A stretch of DNA of 64,000 nucleotides from JAKOUY01 sp037045185 (GTDB taxonomy: Bacteria > Actinomycetota > Acidimicrobiia > Acidimicrobiales > Ilumatobacteraceae), in NCBI GenBank assembly GCA_037045185.1, contig JBAOHQ010000010.1, positions 62,001-126,000 of the forward strand, given 5' to 3'. How positions within the stretch are numbered: position 1 is the first letter of the stretch; the number at the start of each line of letters is the position of its first letter. The notes under the pieces were generated by a model. It did no database searches and had not been told where the DNA came from. It was given only the letters and a program-made list of their open reading frames with translations. Positions 26,671-35,744 of this stretch are shown here, in pieces. The translations under genes and the position numbers were made by a program.

Positions 26671-26836
26671 CGTGATCAGCATCGGTCGTGCCGGCGGCCA
26701 TCACCGCTGATCACGTCAGCGCACGGGTGCCAGCCACGGACGTGATCAGCGGTCCACGTGATCAGCCACCACGTGATCAGCGGTCCACGTGATCAGGATC
26801 GATGGTGCCGGCGGCCATCACCGCTGATCACGTCAG
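26671..26836. repeat. Cluster of seven CGTGATCAG words in both orientations
   Basis: The word CGTGATCAG(C), or its complement, occurs at about 26671, 26706, 26741, 26757, 26772, 26788 and 26823. A longer unit of 39 bases is present twice (26681-26719 and 26798-26836) with two differences. Opposed copies can form long hairpins. The block fills the gap between convergent menF and menD, and its last copy contains the menD stop codon (26833-26835). Confidence 0.92.
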
Positions 26837-28532
26837 GCCGAGCGGTCCAGCGCGGCGCCGACGGCGTCGTTGAGCGCCCGATGGTCGGCCACGTTGGCGG
26901 CCCGGTTCGAGGCGATGCGGATGAGCCGCGCCCCGTGGGCCCCGTCGCGGCCGCCGGTCACCTCGGCCCGGAGCTCCTCCGGCGAGGTGACTGTGCGCGC
27001 CGGGACGCCGTGAGCGGCGGCGAGGGCCACCAGGTCCGTGCCGTGGGGGGTTCCGAACAACCGCTCGAAGCGTGGCGCGTCCAGCGCTGCCGGCCTGGGG
27101 GAGGAACGAGAAGATCCCCCCACCGTCGTTGTCGATCACCACGATGTCGAGGTCGAGATCCCGCGCCGAAAGCGCCGTGAGCGAGGAGGCATCGTGACAC
27201 AGGGCGATGTCACCGATCAGCACCGTGGTGCGAGCGCCAGTCAGGGCCACCCCGATGGCCGTCGCCAGGACGCCGTCGATCCCGTTGGCGCCACGATTGG
27301 CATGCACCACCGGCCCCTCGCCGGGTGCGCCGAACCACTCCAGGTCACGAACGGGCATGGACGACGAGACCACGAGGTGCCGCCCGGGCGGCAGCGTGCT
27401 GAGCAGCCGGGCGACCGCCGGTTCGCTGATCGATCCGCCGAGCCGGTCGTCGAAGATGCGCTGGGCGGTGCGCTCGGCGTGCAGCCACCTGGCCCGCCAC
27501 GGCGTACCCGCCGCGCCCGCGGACCTGGCCGGCGGCCCGCTCGGCGAAGACGCCGATCGGCGCGTGAACCTGCGTCGCACCCACCAGTCGTGGGTCCGAG
27601 ACCAGCCCGTACGGGGACACGGCCACATGGCGGCACCCGGGCGCAGCCGCCACCCACTCGCCGAGCGCCTTGGAGGCCGGGGCCATGCCGAGTTGCACCA
27701 CCACCTGCGGGGTGTGGTCCGCAGCGAACTGGCGGTGGCGCAGCAGGGCGTCGAAGGCCGCCACCGACCCGTCGATCCCCCGGCAGCCCGACTGCGGGTC
27801 GGCCAGGACCGGCCAGTTGCTGGCAGCCGACCAGCGGTGCACCGCGGCGGGATCATCCACGCCCTCGCCGGCCACGATGACGCCCCGCTGGGCGTCGATG
27901 AGATCCATCACCGGGGCGAGGTCGACAGGCGGGGCTGCGACCGCGGCCCAGTCGACGGGCGGCGGGAGCGGGCCGCTCTCACCGAGCAGTGGCTCACGCA
28001 GCCCGACGTTCAGATGCACCGGACCGGGACGGTGCCCCGTGGCACGGTTCCAGGCCTCAGCGGCGACGACTCGCCAGGACGGCACGTCCGCCGGAGTCGC
28101 TGGCGCAATGTCGGCGAACCAGCGCACTGCCCGCCCGTACAGGCGGACCTGGTCGATCGTCTGCGGGGCACCGACCCCGTGCAGCTCGGGCGGGCGATCG
28201 GCGGTCATCACCAGGAGCGGGATCCCCGACAGACCAGCCTCCACCACGGCGGCGAGGAGGTGCGTGGCGGCGGTGCCGCTGGTGCACAGCACCGCCGCCG
28301 GCCGCCGTGTGGCCCGTGCCCACCCCAGCGCGGCGAACGCCGCCGAGCGCTCGTCGTGGAACACGTGCACGGCCAGCTCCGGGCGGCGGGCGACCTCCAG
28401 GGCCACCGGCGTGCTGCGCGAACCGGGCGCCACCATCACCGCGGCCAGGCCACGGCCGATCCACTCGTCCACCAGCGTGGCGCACATCGTCGCCTGGAGC
28501 GCGGCCGACCATCCGGTGTGCTCGCCGTCCAT
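26833..28532 (-). CDS. menD: SEPHCHC synthase MenD (two frameshifts)
   Basis: ThDP enzyme joining isochorismate and 2-oxoglutarate. Seen from ATG 28532: LVDEWIGRGLAAVMVAPGSRSTPVALEVARR, VFHDERSAAFAALGWARA (activating Glu), CTSGTAATHLLAAVVEA, MTADRPPELHGVGAPQTIDQ; then HLVVSSSMPVRDLEWFG, HANRGANGIDGVLATAIGVAL and GDIALCHDASSL with VIDNDGGGIFSFLPQA (ThDP site); then FERLFGTPHGTDLVALAAAHG. Extra bases near 27505 and 27100 divide these three parts. Corrected length is about 565 residues, normal for MenD. It runs convergent to menF and divergent from menH. Confidence 0.93.
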
Positions 28533-28554
28533 CGCCGCCACGTTAGGCCGTATC

Positions 28555-29370
28555 GTGACCGCCGTGACCGACCAGCACACCGCCGACCCGGCGACCGACC
28601 AGTGGCGTCGCGTCCATGGCCCGCTGGCGGCGTGGTCGGTGGGAAGCGGGTCGCGGCTGGTGTTCCTGCACGGATTCACCCAGACCTCCCAGAGCTGGCG
28701 ACGCATCGCCGGTTCCCTCGCCGTGGACGGCTACGAGTGCGTCGTCGTCGACCTCCCCGGGCATGGCGGATCGAGCCACGTTCGGGCCGACCTGCGCACC
28801 GGCGCCGACCTGATCGCCACGTTCGGCCCGGCGGTGCTGATCGGCTACAGCATGGGAGGGCGCTTCGCCCTGCAGACCGCGTTCACCCATCCGGCCTCGG
28901 TCACGGCGCTGGTCACCATCGGCGCCACGCCGGGCATCGACGACGAGCTGGAGCGGGCGGCGCGGCGCACCAGCGACGAGCAACTCGCTCTGCGCCTCGG
29001 CGACATCGGCGTGGAGCAGTTCGTGCGCGAGTGGACCGAGCAGGCCATCTTCGGCGGTCACCGCCTCACCGACGACGATCGTGACGCCCGGTTGACCAAC
29101 ACCCCCGACGGCTTGGCCAGCAGCCTGCGCCTCGCCGGGACCGGATCGCAGCTGTCCCTGTGGCATCGCCTGGCCGAGCTGACCATGCCGGTGCTGGCCA
29201 TCGCCGGCGCCAACGACGCCAAGTTCGTCGCCATCGGCCGCCAGATCGCCGCCAGCGTGCCCGACGGACGGTTCGCCGAGATCTCCGGCGCGGCCCACGC
29301 GGCCCATCTGCAACGCCCGGAGCTGGTGCGGGCAGCGGTTACCGGCCTGCTGCAATCCCTCCGGCACTGA
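28555..29370 (+). CDS. menH: Alpha/beta hydrolase, probable SHCHC synthase MenH
   Basis: About 271 residues; GTG 28555 or 28564. Seen: oxyanion loop FLHGFTQTSQSWR, VVDLPGHGGSS, nucleophile elbow LIGYSMGGRFAL, the acid in AGANDAKF and the catalytic His in SGAAHAAHLQRPE. MenH releases pyruvate from the MenD product. The fold alone is generic; the 22-bp divergent spacing from menD and the following menA support the name. Its 3' end overlaps convergent menA by 32 bp. Confidence 0.83.
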   Translation: MTAVTDQHTADPATDQWRRVHGPLAAWSVGSGSRLVFLHGFTQTSQSWRRIAGSLAVDGYECVVVDLPGHGGSSHVRADLRTGADLIATFGPAVLIGYSMGGRFALQTAFTHPASVTALVTIGATPGIDDELERAARRTSDEQLALRLGDIGVEQFVREWTEQAIFGGHRLTDDDRDARLTNTPDGLASSLRLAGTGSQLSLWHRLAELTMPVLAIAGANDAKFVAIGRQIAASVPDGRFAEISGAAHAAHLQRPELVRAAVTGLLQSLRH

Positions 29371-30202
29371 GCAACCCGACCAGCAGCTGGGTGCGCCCGG
29401 TGGCGCCCAGCACCGGGATCAAGGCCTTCCCGGCGGCCGTGCCCAGCACCAGGCGCACCGCCGGGATGGCCGCGGCCAGCCCGGCCACGCCGACGAGCGC
29501 CCACGGGTCACCTGCCGCGGCGACGAGCACCACCGCCACCGCCGCGCCGGCCAGCAGCGCGACATAGAGCCGACGGGTTCGCCGATCACCAAGGCGCACG
29601 GCCAGGGTGCGCTTGCCGACGGCCGTGTCGGTGGGGATGTCACGCAGGTTGTTGATCACCAGCAGGGCACACGCCAGGAACCCCGCCAGGCACCCGCACC
29701 ACCACGCGGCCGCCGGAGCGCGTTCGACGAGCACGAACGTGGTCCCCACGGTGGCGACCAGGCCGAAGAAGACGAACACGAACACCTCGCCGAGGCCGAG
29801 GTAGCCGTACGGGTTCGGACCACCCGTGTACCCCCACGCGGCGGCCACCGCGGCCAGGCCGACGACGACCAGCCACCACGAGGTCTGGCTGGCCAGGACC
29901 AACCCGGCGACACCGGCCACGGCGAAGGCCACCAGCGCGGCGCGCTTCACGGCGCCGGGTGACGCCAGCCCGCCGGCCACCAGGCGGACGGGCCCGACGC
30001 GCACGTCATCGGTGCCGCGAATGCCGTCGCTGTAGTCGTTGGCGTAGTTCACCCCGACCTGCAACGCCAGGCTGACGAGCAGCGCCGGCAGCGCCCGCCA
30101 CCACACCGCTCCCCCGCCAACGGCGCACGCCGCACCCAGCGCCACCGGCACCACGGCCGCCGGCAGCGTACGCGGCCGGGCGCCGGCGACCCAGCGGTTC
30201 AT
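29339..30202 (-). CDS. menA: 1,4-dihydroxy-2-naphthoate polyprenyltransferase MenA
   Basis: 287 residues of a UbiA-family integral membrane prenyltransferase with eight or nine helices. The two Asp-rich motifs are NYANDYSDGIRGTDD and NNLRDIPTDTAVGKRTLAV, which bind Mg-diphosphate. It attaches the isoprenoid tail to DHNA. Begins 1 bp after the upstream SDR gene stop. Confidence 0.94.
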   Translation of the reverse strand: MNRWVAGARPRTLPAAVVPVALGAACAVGGGAVWWRALPALLVSLALQVGVNYANDYSDGIRGTDDVRVGPVRLVAGGLASPGAVKRAALVAFAVAGVAGLVLASQTSWWLVVVGLAAVAAAWGYTGGPNPYGYLGLGEVFVFVFFGLVATVGTTFVLVERAPAAAWWCGCLAGFLACALLVINNLRDIPTDTAVGKRTLAVRLGDRRTRRLYVALLAGAAVAVVLVAAAGDPWALVGVAGLAAAIPAVRLVLGTAAGKALIPVLGATGRTQLLVGLLSAGGIAAGR

Positions 30203-30203
30203 G

Positions 30204-30959
30204 TCAGAGCGATACCGAGGAACTGGCCACGCCGGCGCCGCCATCGATCACGTAGGTCTCGCCGGTGATCCACGCCGCCAGGTCCGAGGCCAGGAACGTC
30301 GCCAGGTGAGCGATGTCCTCCGGTTGACCGAGGCGTCCGGTGGGCATCTTGTTGGCCAGGGCGTCACCGAAGCTGTCGACCAGCACGCTGGCGAAGTCCG
30401 TCACGACCAGGCCGGGGGCGATGCCCACCACCCGGGTCCGGCCGAGCTCGCCTGCCAACTGCCGGGTGAGGTGGATCAAGGCCGCCTTGGAGAGGTTGTA
30501 CGCCCCGAGCCCGGCCTCGGCGCGCAGGCCGCCAACGGACGCGACGTTGATGATCACACCCGGCTTGTCGCGCATCGCCAAGTCCCAGGCAGCCTGGCTC
30601 CAGAACACCGGCCCGCGCAGGTTGACCTGGAACGTCTTGTCGTAGCGGGACTCGTCGATCCCCAGGGTCGGGCCGTAGTACGGGTTCGCCGCGGCGTTGT
30701 TCACCAGGATGTCCAGCCCGCCGAAGCGCTCGATCGTGGCCAGCACGCACGCCCTGCCGGCCTGCGGGTCACCGGTGTTGGCGGCGAACACCTCGACGTC
30801 GCCGCCGATGTCGGCCGCCGCGGCCTGCAGCCCGTCGAGTTTGCGGCTGCACAGCATGACCTTGGCCCCGCTGGCCACCATCTCGGCGGCGATGGCCTTG
30901 CCGATGCCCCGCGATGCACCGGTGACCAGGGCCACCTTGCCGTGCAGTGAGACGTCCAT
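30204..30959 (-). CDS. Short-chain dehydrogenase/reductase
   Basis: 251 residues, classical SDR. Seen: cofactor loop VTGASRGIGKA, NNAAANP, the catalytic Ser of NVASVGG, YNLSK (Tyr/Lys) and PGLVVTDFAS with a C-terminal YVIDGG. The closest family style is the enoyl/3-oxoacyl-CoA SDRs that travel with acyl-CoA dehydrogenases. The substrate is not determinable. It is directly upstream of menA but is probably not part of quinone synthesis. Confidence 0.88.
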   Translation of the reverse strand: MDVSLHGKVALVTGASRGIGKAIAAEMVASGAKVMLCSRKLDGLQAAAADIGGDVEVFAANTGDPQAGRACVLATIERFGGLDILVNNAAANPYYGPTLGIDESRYDKTFQVNLRGPVFWSQAAWDLAMRDKPGVIINVASVGGLRAEAGLGAYNLSKAALIHLTRQLAGELGRTRVVGIAPGLVVTDFASVLVDSFGDALANKMPTGRLGQPEDIAHLATFLASDLAAWITGETYVIDGGAGVASSSVSL

Positions 30960-30961
30960 GT

Positions 30962-32263
30962 TCAGTCCTCCGAGTTGTCGATGGCCGGTCCGGCGTCGGG
31001 CATCAGCGACACCCGCACCTTACGGATCCGCCGCCCGTCCATTTCGTCGGCGGCGAACCGCCAGCCGTCACGCTCCACGCACTCTCCCACAACGGGCACG
31101 TGTTCCAGCGTGCCGAACAGGAACCCGCCGACGCTGTCCCAGTCGTCGTCGGGCAGGCAGGCGCCGAGCAGTTCGTTGAGATCGGAGATCGCCATCGCCC
31201 CGTCGACCACGTACGAGCCGTCCGGCTGGGTCACCACCTCGGCGTCCTCCTCGTCGTGCTCGTCGACGATCTCACCCACCAACTCCTCCAGGCAGTCCTC
31301 CAGGGTGACCAGCCCGGCGATCGCGCCGTACTCGTCGGCGACGATGGCCAGGTGGAACTTCTCGGCCTGCATCTCGCGCATCAGCCGCGCCACCGGCTTG
31401 TTCTCCGGGATGAACTGCACCGGGCGGAGCAGTTCGACCACCGGCACGCCACCGCGGCCTTCGCGCTCGGCGCGCATCAGATCCTTGGCGAAGGCCAGGC
31501 CGACGATGTCATCCTCGTCGTCGATGCCGTGCACCGGCAGCCGGCTGAACCCGTGCTCCATGAGGATGTCGAGCGCCTGGGTCACGGTTTGGTCACCGTT
31601 GACGGTGACCATGTCGGGCCGCGGGATCATCACCTCGCGCGCCACCGTGTCACCGAACTCGATGATGCTCTCGATCAGCCGGTGCTCCTCGCGCTCCACC
31701 ACGCCTTCCTCGGCGGCGGCCTCGACGATGCCCAGCAGCTCCTGCTCGGACACGAACGGTCCCTGCTCCAGCCCCTTGCCCTTGACGATGATGTTGGTCA
31801 GCCCGATCAGGCCGCGGGAGATCCAACGCAGCGGGGCGAAGCCGACGAGGGCCGCGGTGGGCCGGGCGGTCATCAGCGCGGCGCGCTGCGGGTAGAGCAC
31901 GGCATAGGTCTTGGGGACGGCCTCGGCCATGACGAAGAAGACGATCACGTTCAGCACGACACCGACGATGACCCCGGCCGTGCCGAACAGCCGGCCGGCG
32001 ACGATACCGGTGAGCGTGGCCTGCACGGTCTGGCAGATGTTGATCGTGAGCAGCAGCGGATTAACCCAGCGCTCCGGGTCGGCCACCAGCTTGGTGAGCG
32101 TCTTGCCGGCCTTGTGGCCCTGGTCGGCCAGCGCCGCGGCCTTGGGCTTGGTCATCCGTGACAGACCCATCTCGGCCACGGAGGTGAAGATCAGGATCAC
32201 CAGCAGCACGAGGATGCCGACGATCATCCAGGCGTCGGCGGTCTCGAAGGTCGAGGCGATCAT
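30962..32263 (-). CDS. CNNM-domain protein with CBS pair (HlyC/CorC family)
   Basis: 433 residues: a CNNM membrane domain with three or four helices (about 12-160; EMGLSRMTKPKAAAL, INICQTVQATLTGIVAG), two CBS domains (about 205-330; VMIPRPDMVTV, EKFHLAIVADEYGAIAGLVTLEDCLEELVGEI) and a C-terminal CorC_HlyC transporter-associated domain. Such proteins are linked to Mg2+ or Co2+ efflux. The start overlaps the ybeY stop by 4 bp, giving the usual phoH-ybeY-CBS operon. Confidence 0.92.
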   Translation of the reverse strand: MIASTFETADAWMIVGILVLLVILIFTSVAEMGLSRMTKPKAAALADQGHKAGKTLTKLVADPERWVNPLLLTINICQTVQATLTGIVAGRLFGTAGVIVGVVLNVIVFFVMAEAVPKTYAVLYPQRAALMTARPTAALVGFAPLRWISRGLIGLTNIIVKGKGLEQGPFVSEQELLGIVEAAAEEGVVEREEHRLIESIIEFGDTVAREVMIPRPDMVTVNGDQTVTQALDILMEHGFSRLPVHGIDDEDDIVGLAFAKDLMRAEREGRGGVPVVELLRPVQFIPENKPVARLMREMQAEKFHLAIVADEYGAIAGLVTLEDCLEELVGEIVDEHDEEDAEVVTQPDGSYVVDGAMAISDLNELLGACLPDDDWDSVGGFLFGTLEHVPVVGECVERDGWRFAADEMDGRRIRKVRVSLMPDAGPAIDNSED

Positions 32264-32856
32264 TCCGGTTGCTCCTGACCGAACGCGGCGGGCGCCGGGC
32301 CGTGCCAGTGGTAGGTCTCCAGCAGGCGTCGCTCGGCGGCGCGCATCGCCGCTCGCTCGTCGTCGTCGGCATGATCCATGCCCAGGACGTGCAGGACGCC
32401 GTGCACCACCAGCAGCGCCAGCTCGTCCTCCAGCGTGCCGGCATGGGTCGGCGCGTTGCGCGCCGCCACCGCCGGGCAGATGACGACGTCACCGAGCAGG
32501 AGGGGGATCTCGCCGAGATCGATCGGGGGGCGGTCCGGTCCGCGGCTCGGCGGCTCGCCGTCAAGGATGATCTCGGCATCGGAGGCGTCGATCGGGAACG
32601 ACAGGACATCGGTGGGCCCGTCGGCGTTCATGTGCTCGGCGTTCAGTTCGGCCATGTCGATCTCACCGATGAACAGCAGCGTCATCTCCGCCAGGCCACG
32701 CACACCCTGGTCGGTGATCACGTCCAGCGCCAGGCGCTGCCAGCGGGGCAGGTCGACGTCGACGTCGTGCTGCTCGTCGGCGCAGAACACCTCGGGGATG
32801 CCCTCGCCGCCCACCTTTGGGCGCCGGCCGAGCCGGGGTCTCGGAGGCTCAGCCAC
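32260..32856 (-). CDS. ybeY: Endoribonuclease YbeY
   Basis: About 198 residues from GTG 32856, which overlaps the phoH stop by 8 bp. The zinc motif HGVLHVLGMDH is complete, and LNAEHMNADGPTDVLSFP is present. It matures the 3' end of 16S rRNA and takes part in ribosome quality control. The ~40-residue N-terminal extension (PPRPRLGRRPKVGGEG) is longer than in E. coli, and the start could be internal. The insert SRGPDRPPIDLG before the LGDVVIC strand is also extra. Confidence 0.93.
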   Translation of the reverse strand: MAEPPRPRLGRRPKVGGEGIPEVFCADEQHDVDVDLPRWQRLALDVITDQGVRGLAEMTLLFIGEIDMAELNAEHMNADGPTDVLSFPIDASDAEIILDGEPPSRGPDRPPIDLGEIPLLLGDVVICPAVAARNAPTHAGTLEDELALLVVHGVLHVLGMDHADDDERAAMRAAERRLLETYHWHGPAPAAFGQEQPE

Positions 32857-33838
32857 GCCGTGATCCCCGTGCTCGGTGCGCGGGGTGCTCCTCGTCGGCA
32901 CGCTCGTAGGCCTCGACGATGTCGGCCACGATCCGGTGGCGGACGACGTCGCTCTTGCCCAGGTGGACGAAGCTGAGGCCGTCGATCCCACTGAGGGTCC
33001 GCTCCAGGCCGCGCAGGCCGCTCCTGCCGTCGGGGACGTCGATCTGGGTGGTGTCACCGGTGATGACCACGCGGGAGTTGAAGCCGATGCGGGTGAGGAA
33101 CATCTTCATCTGCTCGGCCGTGGCGTTCTGGGCCTCGTCGAGGATGATGAAGCTGCTGTTCAGCGTCCGCCCGCGCATGAACGCCAGCGGCGCCACCTCC
33201 ACCGCCTGGCGTTCGAGCAGCTTCTGAGCGCCCTCCGGTTCGAGCATGTCGTAGAGGGCGTCGTACAGCGGTCGCAGATATGGATCGATCTTGGCCATCA
33301 TGTCGCCGGGCAGGAATCCGAGGCGTTCGCCGGCCTCCACCGCCGGGCGGGTCAGGATGATGCGCTGCACCTGCTTGGACTGCAGCGCCTGCACCGCCAT
33401 GGCGACGGCCAGCCAGCTCTTGCCGGTGCCAGCCGGACCGAGCCCGAAGGTGATCACGTTGCTGCGTATGGCGTCGACGTAGCGCTTCTGCCCGGCGGTC
33501 TTCGGGCGCACGGCCCGGCCCTTGGCGCCGCGCATGATGTCGTCGGTCAGGACGTCGCTGGGCCGTTCGTCGGCGCGGATCATGTCGATGGACCGGCTGA
33601 GGCTCGCCGGATCGAGGTGCTCGCCGCGTTGCAAGACGAGGACCAGTTCCTCGAGCAGGCGGGCGGCCTGCTCGGCGCCGGGGCCGTCGATGCTGATCTC
33701 GTTGCCACGGGCGACGAAGGTGGCCGAGGGGAAGGCCGCCTCGATCACTCGCAGGTGTCCGTCACGCGGTCCGAGGAGCGCAGAGATCAGATGACCCCCG
33801 GGCACGACCACGGTGACGCTCTTGGTGAGTGCGGTCAT
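32849..33838 (-). CDS. phoH: PhoH-family ATPase
   Basis: 329 residues. Walker A GPAGTGKSWLA and Walker B FIILDEAQNAT, with AVEAGERLGFLPGDM and VITGDTTQIDVP as in all PhoH/YbeZ proteins; an N-terminal KH-like segment precedes the ATPase. Thought to act with YbeY in RNA processing. Order phoH-ybeY-CBS protein is conserved across bacteria. Confidence 0.94.
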   Translation of the reverse strand: MTALTKSVTVVVPGGHLISALLGPRDGHLRVIEAAFPSATFVARGNEISIDGPGAEQAARLLEELVLVLQRGEHLDPASLSRSIDMIRADERPSDVLTDDIMRGAKGRAVRPKTAGQKRYVDAIRSNVITFGLGPAGTGKSWLAVAMAVQALQSKQVQRIILTRPAVEAGERLGFLPGDMMAKIDPYLRPLYDALYDMLEPEGAQKLLERQAVEVAPLAFMRGRTLNSSFIILDEAQNATAEQMKMFLTRIGFNSRVVITGDTTQIDVPDGRSGLRGLERTLSGIDGLSFVHLGKSDVVRHRIVADIVEAYERADEEHPAHRARGSRRG

Positions 33839-33934
33839 ACGGAGTGGGTCATGCGTTCAGGCCAGAGTGCGAACTCGTGTTGCCTCTACGGTATCGAACG
33901 GCGTGGGTGATGGCGACGGATTCCCGGCACACCG

Positions 33935-35032
33935 TCATCCGGCCACCACGTACTCGAACACCCCGTCGCGCTGGCGGCGCTCCATCTCACCGGCCAGGCG
34001 CAGGTGTTCGAGATGGGCAAAGGTCTCGCTGTCGGCCATCGCCCCCTGAGCCCGCGGCGAGAACAGCACGCCCGACATGTGCATCACCGAGGCCGGCTTG
34101 TCCATCGCCGCGGCCGCGTCCCGCAGCCGTTGGAGTCGCCCGGCGTGGTGCGCCTTGATCTGCTCGGCGCGACCGGCCAGGTCGGTGAACGGGTGGCCGT
34201 GGGCGGGTAGCGCCAGGGCGACCTGCGGCCCGTAGGTGGCCACCTTGTCCAGCGATCGGAAGAACATCCCGAGCGGGTCGTGGCTGGTCCCCAGCCCTCC
34301 GATGTGCGGGGTGATCGTGGGCAGCACATGGTCCCCGCACAGCATCAGCCCGTGAGTGGGGTCGAACAGGCAGAGGTGATCGTCGGTGTGGCCGGGCGTG
34401 TGCACGGCGACCCAGTCACGCCCGGCCAAGGAGATGGTCTGGGCGTCACCCAGGCGGACCGTGGGCACCGGCATCCGCCGCAGGCGTGGGAAGCGCCGCC
34501 CGGCCCGGAACCACAGCCGGCGCTTCAGCGGGATTCCGGTGATCCCCGGCCCGCCCCAGGGCGTTGGCTCCCACGGGAACCGGCGAACGTGGGTCCGCTC
34601 CGGGTCGTCCGGCAGGGTTGCGTCGGCGACGTCCTCGACGTCGAGATCCGGGGCGTCGGTGGGATCCCACATCAACCGGAAGGCCTTGTGGGTGACGATG
34701 TCGGCGCCGGTTTCGCGACGGAGCCACCCTGCCCCGCCGAAGTGGTCGACGTGGCTGTGGGTGATCACCACGGTGTGCACCCGCTTGAGCGGGATGCCCG
34801 CAGCACGCAGGCGCAGCTGCAACGCCGCGTACGAGTTCTTGTTCGGCAGGCCCGGGTCGACCAGCGCCACCCCGCGGGAGTCCTCCAGCAGGTAGCAGTT
34901 CACGTGGCCGAGGCCGGGGAGGTCGATGGGCAGTTGGCTGCGCAGCACGCCGGGCGCCAACTCGGTCAAGTCGGCCGAGGCCCGTTCCTGCTCCTGACGG
35001 CGCGGCGTGGTGTGCGATGTGGGATCCGGCAT
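33935..35032 (-). CDS. Metallo-beta-lactamase-fold hydrolase
   Basis: 365 residues from ATG 35032. The two-metal site is complete: HSHVDHFGG, HTPGHTDDH, GDHVLP and a final His in LALPAHGHP. The ~90-residue C-terminal helical part (REQIKAHH-like region through MERRQRDGVFEYVVAG) matches LACTB2/glyoxalase II-like actinobacterial proteins. The substrate is unknown. An upstream extension of the frame is not supported. Confidence 0.86.
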   Translation of the reverse strand: MPDPTSHTTPRRQEQERASADLTELAPGVLRSQLPIDLPGLGHVNCYLLEDSRGVALVDPGLPNKNSYAALQLRLRAAGIPLKRVHTVVITHSHVDHFGGAGWLRRETGADIVTHKAFRLMWDPTDAPDLDVEDVADATLPDDPERTHVRRFPWEPTPWGGPGITGIPLKRRLWFRAGRRFPRLRRMPVPTVRLGDAQTISLAGRDWVAVHTPGHTDDHLCLFDPTHGLMLCGDHVLPTITPHIGGLGTSHDPLGMFFRSLDKVATYGPQVALALPAHGHPFTDLAGRAEQIKAHHAGRLQRLRDAAAAMDKPASVMHMSGVLFSPRAQGAMADSETFAHLEHLRLAGEMERRQRDGVFEYVVAG

Positions 35033-35147
35033 TGCCCCGCACGGTATCGACGCGCCGGCCCCAAACAGGGATCGGCGCGACCGGCGGGACGCCACCTTGT
35101 GACCCACGTCACGGTTGAATGCCCGCAGGATCGGCAATCGTGGAGGC

Positions 35148-35744
35148 ATGGCTTTCACACTTCCGACGCTGCCCTATCCGGCCGATGCTCTGGCCCCGAC
35201 GATCAGCGCCGAAACGATCGGTCTGCACCACGGCAAGCACCACGCCACGTACGTGGCGAAGCTCAACGACCTGGTGGCCGGGACCGAGTTCGCCGGCATG
35301 ACCCTGGAACAGGTGGTCCGCAGAGCCCCCAAGGGACCGATCTTCAACAACGCCGCCCAACACTGGAACCACTCGTTCTACTGGCGCTCGATGACCCCCG
35401 CCGGTGGCGGCAAGCCCGCCGGCGCGCTGGCCGCGGCGATGAAGGCGTCACACGGCTCGGTGGCGGCGTGCATCAAGGCGATGAAGGAGGCCGCCACCGG
35501 GCACTTCGGCTCGGGCTGGGTGTGGCTGGTGGCCGACGCCGCCGGGGCGATCTCGGTGACCGAGGGCCATGACGCCGACAACCCGCTGAAGCATCGGGCG
35601 ACCGCCCTGCTGACCATCGACGTGTGGGAGCACGCCTACTACGTCGACCACCGCAACGTGCGCGCCGACTACGTCTCGGGGTTCTTCGAGCGCCTGGTCA
35701 ACTGGGACTTCGCCGCCGAGAACCTGGCGGCGATCACTCGCTGA
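35148..35744 (+). CDS. Superoxide dismutase, Fe/Mn type
   Basis: 198 residues from ATG 35148 with GGAGG. The metal ligands are His27 (LHHGKHH), His near 73 (NNAAQHWNHSFYW), Asp and His in DVWEHAYYVDHRN. It converts superoxide to oxygen and peroxide. GHFGSGWVWLV is compatible with an iron-preferring enzyme, but I cannot settle the metal. Its 3' end overlaps surE by 11 bp, convergent. Confidence 0.95.
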   Translation: MAFTLPTLPYPADALAPTISAETIGLHHGKHHATYVAKLNDLVAGTEFAGMTLEQVVRRAPKGPIFNNAAQHWNHSFYWRSMTPAGGGKPAGALAAAMKASHGSVAACIKAMKEAATGHFGSGWVWLVADAAGAISVTEGHDADNPLKHRATALLTIDVWEHAYYVDHRNVRADYVSGFFERLVNWDFAAENLAAITR

